Shown piece after piece: positions 1-5,082 of a stretch of 5,335 nucleotides of DNA. Below the pieces are notes generated by a model. That model had not been told where the DNA came from and did not search any database. It saw only the letters and a list, made by a program, of their open reading frames with translations. The translations under genes were made by a program, and so were the position numbers. The DNA lies in NCBI GenBank assembly GCA_021204885.1, contig JAJPYP010000249.1, forward strand, positions 1 through 5,335, given 5' to 3'. Position 1 is the first letter of the stretch, and each line of letters begins with the position of its first letter. Source of the stretch: Prevotellaceae bacterium. Its GTDB lineage: Bacteria > Bacteroidota > Bacteroidia > Bacteroidales > Bacteroidaceae.

Positions 1-343
1 TCATGGTGGCGATGCCGCTCATGCGTTGCATGATGTTGAGCATCAAACGCTCGGTCTGCAAGAGCGACTGCACCTTTCCTGCCACCACCATGGGTACGTC
101 GCCGGGCTTGACGCGCGTGCCATCGGGCATGTAGACCGTCACTTCCAAGGTGGGGTCGAAACGGCGGAACACCTCCTTGGCCACTTCGATGCCGGCCAAT
201 ACGCCCGCCTCTTTGATGAGCAGACGCGACTTGCCCATGGCCGTGGGCGGAATACATGAAAGGGTGGTGTGGTCGCCGTCGCCTATATCCTCGGCAAAGG
301 CCAAATCAATCAACCTGTCTATCAATTCTTGCTCTTTTTCCAT
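1..343 (-). CDS. nadC: Nicotinate-nucleotide pyrophosphorylase (quinolinate phosphoribosyltransferase), N-terminal part
   Basis: NadC converts quinolinate and PRPP to nicotinate mononucleotide, CO2 and PPi in cytoplasmic de novo NAD synthesis. Only the first 114 residues are in the window; the gene runs off the left edge, so roughly the last 60% (the catalytic barrel) is missing. The visible part fits the QPRTase N-terminal domain. It has EDIGDGDHTT at 18-27, the KEAGVLAGIEVA stretch at 44-55, the V-K-P-G-D turn at 78-82, and the helix motif TERLMLNIMQRMSGIAT at 97-113, which matches the family's ERxxLNxxQxxSGIAT signature. The start at 343 gives a normal N-terminus (MEKEQELIDRLIDLAFAEDI). 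It has no strong Shine-Dalgarno, though AGGAGAG lies about 8 nt upstream. The gene is divergent from rlmH and preceded by a structured leader and its own promoter. Identification is firm; intactness beyond the edge is unknown. Confidence 0.95.
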   Translation of the reverse strand, partial: MEKEQELIDRLIDLAFAEDIGDGDHTTLSCIPPTAMGKSRLLIKEAGVLAGIEVAKEVFRRFDPTLEVTVYMPDGTRVKPGDVPMVVAGKVQSLLQTERLMLNIMQRMSGIATM

Positions 344-389
344 AACCTTGCTCTCCTATGCTTGAATGGTTTTCGTTTGTCGGTTTTAC

Positions 390-408
390 ACCTATTATAT
401 ATATAGGT
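390..408 (-). other. AT-rich stem-loop in the nadC leader
   Basis: On the minus strand ACCTAT (408-403) and ATAGGT (395-390) form a perfect 6-bp stem around a 7-nt loop of alternating A and T. It is not followed by a U-run on either strand, so it is not a standard terminator. It sits about 47 nt upstream of the nadC start, just after the GC-rich stem-loop. A regulatory role is unproven; it may simply be an AT-rich stretch. Confidence 0.3.
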
Positions 409-439
409 ACTTGGGTGTGCCGGCCACTTGGATTGCCAT
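395..439 (-). other. Possible 14-codon upstream ORF in the nadC leader
   Basis: ATG at 439 reads MAIQVAGTPKYLYI and stops at TAA (395-397), about 50 nt before nadC. It lies between the predicted promoter and nadC. Its start is in the loop of one predicted hairpin and its stop falls inside the next. No Shine-Dalgarno precedes it, and so short a frame can occur by chance. Translation is unproven. It is listed because its position relative to the two hairpins is what a leader-peptide arrangement would look like. Confidence 0.2.
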
Positions 440-449
440 TGGCACGGCA
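418..449 (-). other. Stem-loop in the nadC leader (GC-rich)
   Basis: Read on the minus strand, TGCCGTGCCA (449-440) pairs with TGGCCGGCA (426-418). This gives nine base pairs with a single bulged T and a 13-nt loop. It lies entirely within the predicted nadC transcript leader, about 75 nt ahead of the start codon. The loop holds an ATG (439) that opens a 14-codon reading frame. An alternative fold inside it is the short inverted repeat TGCCA-T-TGGCA at 434-444, which could equally be a protein-binding site. I do not recognise a known riboswitch. The pairing is visible; any regulatory role is inference. Confidence 0.4.
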
Positions 450-466
450 GCGGCCTTCAAGGATTG

Positions 467-502
467 CAAAGGTACGTAATTATTGGGAATAACCGTAAAA
501 AA
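467..502 (-). promoter_or_regulatory. Probable nadC promoter (Bacteroidetes type)
   Basis: On the minus strand TACCTTTGCA (box 467-474) is a perfect TAnnTTTG -7 element of the kind read by the Bacteroidetes primary sigma factor. A T-run (497-502) 22 bp upstream stands where a -33 TTG/TTTG is expected, but it lacks the G, so this half is weak. Transcription would start near 460 and give a leader of about 117 nt before the nadC ATG at 343. The element interlocks with the rlmH promoter on the other strand. The start site is inferred, not seen. Confidence 0.65.
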
Positions 503-514
503 GGGCTACATTTG
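483..514 (+). promoter_or_regulatory. Probable rlmH promoter (Bacteroidetes type)
   Basis: TACATTTG (507-514) is a perfect TAnnTTTG -7 box. A TTG at 483-485 lies 21 bp upstream, within the usual spacing for the Bacteroidetes -33 element. Transcription would begin near 520, leaving about 20 nt before the rlmH ATG at 540. This rules against the upstream TTG at 483 as the start codon, because that codon would lie before the transcript begins. It overlaps the oppositely directed nadC promoter. Confidence 0.65.
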
Positions 515-539
515 TGGCTTGTTATGCATTGAAGCCGTT

Positions 540-1013
540 ATGAAGACCCTGTTACTTGTGGTGGGACGAACCGCAGACCCCCACTTCCGTGCCGCCATCG
601 GCGACTACCTGCAACGCCTTGCACACTACCTGCCGCTCGAGGTGGAGGTGATTCCCGAACTGAAGAACACCAAGAGCCTCACTGCCCAAATGCAGAAGGA
701 GAAAGAGGGGGAGCTGATACTGAAAGCGCTGCAACCGGGCGATGTCGTGGTGCTGCTCGACGAGCGGGGGAAAGAGCTTCGTTCCGTAGAGTTCGCCCGG
801 TACATGGCACAGAAGATGAACAGTGTGGCGCGGCGGTTGGTCTTTGTCATAGGGGGGCCTTACGGCTTCTCACAAAAGGTGTATAATGCAGCCGTGGAGA
901 AGCTGTCGCTCTCGCGCATGACCTTCTCGCACCAAATGGTGCGCCTTGTCTTTGTGGAACAGCTCTACCGCGCCATGGCCATCTTGCATGGCGAGCCTTA
1001 TCATCATGAGTAG
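540..1013 (+). CDS. rlmH: 23S rRNA (pseudouridine-1915-N3)-methyltransferase RlmH
   Basis: RlmH is a small SPOUT-class methyltransferase. It uses S-adenosylmethionine to methylate N3 of pseudouridine 1915 in helix 69 of 23S rRNA, acting on assembled 70S ribosomes. The protein is 157 residues, close to the 155-160 usual for the family. The SAM-binding trefoil knot shows as LLDERGKEL (72-80), the IGGPYGF loop (104-110) and the LSLSRMTFSHQMVR segment (122-135). The C-terminus is the conserved YHHE (154-157), whose His and Glu belong to the active site. I chose ATG at 540 because MKTLLLVVGRT matches the family N-terminus. An in-frame TTG at 483 would add 19 residues without homology and would lie inside the promoter. 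There is no clear Shine-Dalgarno. It is single, divergent from nadC and convergent with the peptidase gene, whose stop codon touches its own. Confidence 0.96.
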   Translation: MKTLLLVVGRTADPHFRAAIGDYLQRLAHYLPLEVEVIPELKNTKSLTAQMQKEKEGELILKALQPGDVVVLLDERGKELRSVEFARYMAQKMNSVARRLVFVIGGPYGFSQKVYNAAVEKLSLSRMTFSHQMVRLVFVEQLYRAMAILHGEPYHHE

Positions 1014-2267
1014 TTACCAACCTATTTTGTCAAGCCCGGCCGCACTGTACCAAGCGGTGGAGCGGTAGGCTTCGGCGGCATCGGAGGTGAGGTCGGCGGG
1101 GATGTAGTGGGTCAGTCCGTTGGTTCCCTCCATGGAGAACATGCCGGTGAATTCAGAATAGACCAAAGGGGTGGTCTGCCAATAGGCAAGGCAGCTTTGC
1201 AGGGTAGATTGCACGCTTTCCGCGTAGGAGTCGCCCAACAACTGCTGCATTAATCCGACCAAGTCGTAGTAACCGATGTGGGAAGAGGCGTAAAGGGGGT
1301 TGTCGCGCTGGTCGTAATTGAAGACGCTCGCCCGAAGGGTTTCCACATCCTCGCAACGTTCCAATGCGTCGGCATCGGTAGACAAGGTGTTGGAAATGGC
1401 TTGACTGATTCCTTGGGCCAAGGACGACATGTATGCCATATTCACCACCCCGATAGCGGTACCGCCCGTCCAGTTGTCGTTGGAGATGCCTACGCCTCCG
1501 TTATAAATGGCATTATAGGCATCGAAATAAACCGTGGCCATCTTCACGGCCGCATTGCTTGTGGAGAACATGCAGGGCACCACCACGTCGTAGGGAGCGC
1601 CGGGGCCCGGTGTCTCCGTGGGCGAGGCGATGAGATAATCGGCATAGCCGCGCAAGGCGTAGGCCACTTCCACCGAGAACATGAAGCAGGCGTCGAACAT
1701 CAGGAAGTCCATGTGGGGCGCGGTTTGCATCACCGATACGAAGTCGTCCAAGTTCATGCGGTTGTCCACTATGCCGCCATTCGTATCCTGCCCTATCCAG
1801 CGGGTGGAGGCACTCGAAGAGGGCACGGGATAGGGTATCCATCCGTCGCCGTGCGACCATATATCCAGCCCATAGCTGGTAGCCTCGTACTCTTTATTGG
1901 AAAAGACGTCGTTGAACACTTCGGTCATCTCCTCCACGCCCATGGAGTTGCGGCCCGATGCATACTCCTTGACGAGCTGCTCGCTCACCGTGCCGCCTTG
2001 GTTCACCAACTCGTACAAGCAGGGTCTTCCGCTCTTTTTATCCATGTAGACCAACAGGTGCATGCCCTTGTCGGTTACCTGCTGCATGCCCTGCTTCATC
2101 TCGTTGAAGTCGTCCGTGGCAAAAGAGGAGAGGTTGTTGTCGGCCGCGATGTAGACCAACACCGTGCGCACGCCCGTACTGGTGACGGGTTCGTAGGAAT
2201 CGTCGTCCCCGCAAGCCCACAAGAACAGCAAAGATAGGCAAAGAAGGATACGTAAGGCCGGTTTCAT
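1014..2267 (-). CDS. Clostripain-family (peptidase C11) cysteine peptidase, probable surface lipoprotein
   Basis: The 417-residue protein has the hallmarks of peptidase family C11 (clostripain, clan CD), cysteine peptidases that cut after Arg or Lys. After VLVYIAADNNLSS (36-48) come the catalytic His in DIWSHGDGW (His139) and the catalytic Cys in FDACFMFSVEVAYAL (Cys194). Both are intact, so it should be active. The N-terminus is a lipoprotein signal: a hydrophobic run ends in LFLWAC with lipid-modified Cys19, followed by GDDD. An acidic patch straight after the Cys resembles the Bacteroidetes lipoprotein export signal, which suggests display on the cell surface. Trp at the position before Ala-Cys is slightly unusual. 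The start at 2267 is set by this signal. It is 50 bp downstream of a small unknown gene and could be cotranscribed with rpoD. No promoter of its own is convincing. Substrate is unknown; relatives include PmC11 and fragipain. Confidence 0.9.
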   Translation of the reverse strand: MKPALRILLCLSLLFLWACGDDDSYEPVTSTGVRTVLVYIAADNNLSSFATDDFNEMKQGMQQVTDKGMHLLVYMDKKSGRPCLYELVNQGGTVSEQLVKEYASGRNSMGVEEMTEVFNDVFSNKEYEATSYGLDIWSHGDGWIPYPVPSSSASTRWIGQDTNGGIVDNRMNLDDFVSVMQTAPHMDFLMFDACFMFSVEVAYALRGYADYLIASPTETPGPGAPYDVVVPCMFSTSNAAVKMATVYFDAYNAIYNGGVGISNDNWTGGTAIGVVNMAYMSSLAQGISQAISNTLSTDADALERCEDVETLRASVFNYDQRDNPLYASSHIGYYDLVGLMQQLLGDSYAESVQSTLQSCLAYWQTTPLVYSEFTGMFSMEGTNGLTHYIPADLTSDAAEAYRSTAWYSAAGLDKIGW

Positions 2268-2317
2268 GACAACTGATCAAGTGTATGTACGGACAAGTGA
2301 CGTGCCACCGCGCCGGT

Positions 2318-2740
2318 TCAATAATCGCCGTAAGCGGGCTTCTTGAATACGAAGGCATCCGGCTCTATGAGCGTCAAGAGCACGCCGCCTCCTTTGGTGT
2401 AGTTGCCCTTCACCTTCGAGAAGGTCTTCTCCAATTTGGGCTTGTTGGTGTCGAAGTAGATCATGCAGGTGTAGTTGGTTTGGTTCAAGTCGCCCTCCAC
2501 GTAGTTCTTCAGTTGCACGCTGTAGAGATCGCGGTTGGGCAGGAAGCCCTCTTTATCCAACTTCACGCTGTCGAGCACTTGCATGGGGGTGTAATAAACC
2601 ACGGTGTCGGTGAACGAGGCGGCCACGCCGAAGGCATAGACCGGTTCGCGCACCCGCCTTAATTTGATGCCTTTCAAGGAGAATGCCGAGCAGACGAGGA
2701 ACACGGTGAGCACGGCGCATGCAATCTTCATATACTTCAT
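2318..2740 (-). CDS. Conserved hypothetical exported protein (140 residues)
   Basis: I do not recognise a named family. The protein begins with a basic and hydrophobic segment (residues 1-20, core IACAVLTVFLVCSAF) that looks like a Sec signal peptide, so the mature part of about 120 residues is probably periplasmic or outer-membrane-associated. The rest is rich in alternating hydrophobic and polar stretches such as DTVVYYTPMQVLDSV (45-59) and YTCMIYFDTNKPKLEKTF (90-107), suggesting beta strands. It ends in FVFKKPAYGDY (130-140). There are no obvious catalytic or metal-binding motifs. ATG at 2740 is preferred; ATG at 2731 (residue 4) would also keep the signal peptide. It starts 18 bp after the rpoD stop and is probably cotranscribed with it. 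From memory, similar small genes occur near rpoD in Bacteroides, but this needs a search. It reads as a real gene because the frame is intact and starts right after rpoD. Confidence 0.75.
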   Translation of the reverse strand: MKYMKIACAVLTVFLVCSAFSLKGIKLRRVREPVYAFGVAASFTDTVVYYTPMQVLDSVKLDKEGFLPNRDLYSVQLKNYVEGDLNQTNYTCMIYFDTNKPKLEKTFSKVKGNYTKGGGVLLTLIEPDAFVFKKPAYGDY

Positions 2741-2748
2741 GGTACCCG

Positions 2749-2760
2749 AACGTTAACGTT
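2749..2760. repeat. 12-bp perfect palindrome between rpoD and the small exported gene
   Basis: AACGTTAACGTT is a perfect palindrome and also two tandem copies of AACGTT. Its right end covers two bases of the rpoD stop codon, and it fills most of the 18-bp gap before the next gene. It has no loop and no U-run, so it is not a terminator. It could be a protein-binding site or chance. Confidence 0.35.
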
Positions 2761-3619
2761 ACCCCAAGTAGGATTTGAGCAACTTGCTGCGGTTGCTTTG
2801 CCTGAGACGGCGGATGGCCTTCTCCTTTATCTGGCGCACCCGTTCGCGCGTAAGGCCGAACTTGTCGCCTATCTCCTCGAGTGTCATCTCCTGTTGGCCG
2901 ATGCCGAAGAACATCTGGATGATCTCCTTCTCACGGTCGGTCAAGGTGGAGAGCGCACGGTCTATCTCGCGTGCCAACGACTCGTTGACCAACGAGCGGT
3001 CGGCCATGGGGGAGTCGTCGTTTACCAATACGTCGAGCAAGCTGTTGTCCTCGCCCTCCACGAAAGGAGCGTCTACGGAGATGTGACGGCCCGACACCTT
3101 CAAGGTATCGGAAATCTTGTCTACCGGTATCTCCAACTCGTCGGCCAACTCCTCGGGCGAGGGACGGCGCTCGTTCTCTTGCTCGAACTTGGAAAAGGCC
3201 TTGCTTATCTTGTTGAGCGAACCCACTTGGTTGAGCGGCAGGCGCACGATGCGCGACTGCTCGGCCAACGCCTGCAAGATGGACTGGCGAATCCACCACA
3301 CGGCGTAGCTGATGAACTTGAAGCCGCGCGTCTCGTCGAACTTCTCGGCCGCCTTGATAAGCCCCAAGTTGCCCTCGTTGATGAGGTCGGGCAGGCTTAA
3401 GCCTTGGTTCTGGTATTGTTTGGCTACCGACACCACGAAACGCAGGTTGGCCCGCGTGAGTTTCTCCAAAGCCACACGGTCGCCTTTACGGATGCGTTGG
3501 GCAAGCTCCACCTCCTCTTCAACGGTAATCAGGTCTTCACGGCCAATCTCCTGCAAATACTTGTCGAGTGAAGCACTCTCCCTGTTGGTGATACTTTTTG
3601 TGATTTTTAGTTGTCTCAT
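2759..3619 (-). CDS. rpoD: RNA polymerase primary sigma factor (sigma-70, RpoD/SigA)
   Basis: This is the housekeeping sigma factor that directs RNA polymerase to most promoters. It has 286 residues and lacks region 1.1 and the long non-conserved insert, as is usual in Bacteroidetes, where the primary sigma reads -7 TAnnTTTG and -33 TTTG. The order is region 1.2 (17-43, LDKYLQEIG), region 2 (about 48-120, with [13 protein letters not shown], the core-binding [15 protein letters not shown] and the -10-binding [10 protein letters not shown] at 105-114), region 3 (about 121-200) and region 4 (about 218-283, with helix-turn-helix [20 protein letters not shown] at 246-265). The DNA-melting region and both DNA-binding elements are complete. 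The start [11 protein letters not shown] matches Bacteroides primary sigmas from memory. A near-consensus promoter lies just upstream and is of the type this sigma itself reads, so autoregulation is likely. The two genes after it may share its transcript. Confidence 0.97.
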   Translation of the reverse strand: MRQLKITKSITNRESASLDKYLQEIGREDLITVEEEVELAQRIRKGDRVALEKLTRANLRFVVSVAKQYQNQGLSLPDLINEGNLGLIKAAEKFDETRGFKFISYAVWWIRQSILQALAEQSRIVRLPLNQVGSLNKISKAFSKFEQENERRPSPEELADELEIPVDKISDTLKVSGRHISVDAPFVEGEDNSLLDVLVNDDSPMADRSLVNESLAREIDRALSTLTDREKEIIQMFFGIGQQEMTLEEIGDKFGLTRERVRQIKEKAIRRLRQSNRSKLLKSYLG

Positions 3620-3642
3620 CCTTCATACACAGATTTGGGTTG

Positions 3643-3676
3643 CAAAGTTACTACAATTTATCGGCATTCTACCAAA
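3643..3676 (-). promoter_or_regulatory. rpoD promoter (Bacteroidetes type)
   Basis: On the minus strand a -33 TTTG (3676-3673) is followed after 22 bp by the perfect -7 box TAACTTTG (3650-3643), continuing as TTTGCA. Transcription should start near 3637, leaving roughly 18 nt before the rpoD ATG at 3619. A run of seven A (3693-3687) lies just upstream of the -33 and could act as an UP-like element. It is the best promoter match in the window because both elements fit. Confidence 0.8.
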
Positions 3677-3714
3677 CGGAACCCACTTTTTTTCAGTAAA
3701 ATGAGGCGCACGCT

Positions 3715-4524
3715 TTACAGTCCGTTACCGACACCTTCGCCGTCGGGAAACATCCAGAGCGGGCCATGGCCTTTGCCTATCTGCAACGCGCGGCCGCGCA
3801 GGATGCCGTTCAGGGTAATCTCTTTGGCGCGACGCACGCTCTCGGGCAGGGACAAACCGGTGGCAAGGAAGGTGGCGACGGCAGTAGAGAGCGTGCAGCC
3901 GGTACCGTGCAGGTTGCCCGTGGCGATGCGTGGCGAAGCGAACGCATGGACGGTATGGTCGGGCAAATAGAGGCGGTCGACAGACTCGGCACCCTCGGCA
4001 TGACCGCCTTTCACAAGGAAAGCGGTATGGAAGCGGTCGACCAACCGAGGGCCTATATCAGCGGGCAAGACACCGTCGGAAGCACCGCCATCAAGCAGCC
4101 GCATCGCCTCGGGGATATTGGGTGTGACGAGCGTGCAGCGCGGTAACAGACACTCCTTCATATAGGCCACGCACGCCTCGCCCAAGAACTGCCAACCGCT
4201 CGTGGATGCCAATACAGGGTCTAAAACGACGGGGACCTGCACCCGCTCAATAAACGTTGCCGTCGCCTCCACCAACGCAGGGTTAGGTAGCACGCCTATC
4301 TTCACGGCATCGATAGGGATGTCGGCGAGCAATGCCTCCAACTGGGCACGGAAGAAGCCCACGGGCACCTCCATGACCTGCCTCACCCCGCACGTGTTCT
4401 GTGCAGTAAGTGCGGTGATGGCACATACCGCGTAATGCCCCAAGGAACTCACGGTCTTGATGTCTTGCTGGATGCCTGCCCCTGCCGAGGAGTCGCTGGC
4501 CGCTATGGTAAGAATGGTTTTCAT
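3715..4524 (-). CDS. thiD: Bifunctional hydroxymethylpyrimidine kinase / phosphomethylpyrimidine kinase ThiD
   Basis: ThiD phosphorylates HMP to HMP-P and then HMP-PP, giving the pyrimidine half of thiamine in the cytoplasm. The protein has 269 residues, the usual length for the single-domain enzyme (about 260-270). It is a ribokinase-fold kinase. The N-terminal IAASDSSAGAGIQQDIKT (7-24) forms part of the HMP site, and AITALTAQNT (35-44) follows. KIGVLPN (75-81) is the strand that normally reads KIGML. VVLDPVLASTSG (99-110), TPNIPEA (134-140) and VKGGH (171-175) follow. The anion-hole and catalytic motif HGTGCTLSTA is at 206-215, with the conserved Cys210. The motif is complete, so it should be active. 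The common D-P-V-M is here D-P-V-L, a mild change. The start at 4524 gives the standard MKTILTIAASDSS. It follows the ThiE-like gene by 18 bp and ends 95 bp before rpoD. No clear terminator separates it from rpoD. Confidence 0.96.
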   Translation of the reverse strand: MKTILTIAASDSSAGAGIQQDIKTVSSLGHYAVCAITALTAQNTCGVRQVMEVPVGFFRAQLEALLADIPIDAVKIGVLPNPALVEATATFIERVQVPVVLDPVLASTSGWQFLGEACVAYMKECLLPRCTLVTPNIPEAMRLLDGGASDGVLPADIGPRLVDRFHTAFLVKGGHAEGAESVDRLYLPDHTVHAFASPRIATGNLHGTGCTLSTAVATFLATGLSLPESVRRAKEITLNGILRGRALQIGKGHGPLWMFPDGEGVGNGL

Positions 4525-4542
4525 ACGTATCTACAAGTGTTT

Positions 4543-5082
4543 TCATTTCCATGCGTCGCCCAACAGCATCGCGCCCCCGAAGCCCATGGACTGCACTACG
4601 GGCAACCGCTGGAACGTGATGCCGCCAAGGGCGAACACCTTTTCATCGATAATACCGGCGGCCTTTGCCGCTGCCAGTTCATCGGGGGTAAAGGCGGCGC
4701 GATAGCCCTGCTTGGAGATGGAATCGAACAGAGGCGAAAGTGACACGAAAGTGTAATGCGCCTTCCAACGTGCCACCTCTTCTATCGAGTGCAGGCTACG
4801 GCTCACGCTCCCCGTAAAGCCCACGGGAGGCACGGGGTTGCGGGAGTTGACATGCACCCCGTGCAGACCGTAAGCCGTGGCCAGCTCGAACCGGTCGTGC
4901 AGCACCAAGCAGCGGTGCCACTCCTTGGGTATCGATTGTATCAACGCCTCCACCGCATCGCGCCCCCACGAGGGTTTGCGGATGTGCACGTAATCGCACT
5001 TTCCCTCGTCCAAGAAGCAAGCGACGCGACGTGCCTCGTCCGCTACTACGCCGGGCGCTGTAATGATGACGGTCGTGAACAT
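4543..5082 (-). CDS. thiE: ThiE/TenI-family protein, thiamine phosphate synthase-like
   Basis: This is a 179-residue TIM-barrel protein of the ThiE/TenI family, shorter than typical ThiE (about 205-220). ThiE joins HMP-PP and thiazole phosphate to make thiamine phosphate; TenI is a thiazole tautomerase. The family pattern is visible: YVHIRK (31-36) for the QLREK strand, LHDRFELA (61-68) for INDRxxLA, GVHVNSRN (75-82) for GVHLGQxD, VSRSLHSIEE (93-102), SPLFDSISK (116-124) for GPIFPTPTK, and ALGGI (151-155) with GFGGAMLLG (167-175) at the phosphate site. Differences are Asn replaced by His62 and the second Mg-ligand Asp replaced by Asn82. The TenI catalytic His is not seen. The symbol is therefore provisional: similar genes at the end of Bacteroides thi operons have been called tenI. 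Start 5082 (MFTTVIITAP) matches the first strand. An in-frame extension to 5274 is only shadow of thiH. It overlaps thiH by 37 bp, which suggests translational coupling. Confidence 0.85.
   Translation of the reverse strand: MFTTVIITAPGVVADEARRVACFLDEGKCDYVHIRKPSWGRDAVEALIQSIPKEWHRCLVLHDRFELATAYGLHGVHVNSRNPVPPVGFTGSVSRSLHSIEEVARWKAHYTFVSLSPLFDSISKQGYRAAFTPDELAAAKAAGIIDEKVFALGGITFQRLPVVQSMGFGGAMLLGDAWK

Noticed and set aside
483..539. N-terminal extension of rlmH from TTG at 483
   Set aside because: The added 19 residues have no family match and the segment contains the rlmH promoter; ATG at 540 fits the family.
978..992. Hairpin GCCAT-5-ATGGC near the end of rlmH as a terminator
   Set aside because: The stem is only 5 bp, it is inside coding sequence and is not followed by a U-run on either strand.
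1278..2237. Long open frame of 319 codons on the plus strand, opposite the peptidase gene
   Set aside because: It lies wholly antisense to a gene with clear catalytic motifs. Its translation is rich in His, Val and Gly without domain sense, as expected of a shadow frame in GC-rich coding DNA.
2278..2285. Possible -7 box TACACTTG for the peptidase gene on the minus strand
   Set aside because: It has one mismatch to TAnnTTTG, no -33 at the right distance, and would start transcription almost at the ATG.
2798..3400. Open frame of 200 codons on the plus strand, opposite rpoD
   Set aside because: It is antisense to the highly conserved sigma factor and has no recognisable domain; it is a shadow.
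3620..3714. Terminator for thiD in the gap before rpoD
   Set aside because: I found no stable stem followed by U on the minus strand; the gap is explained by the rpoD promoter and an A-tract.
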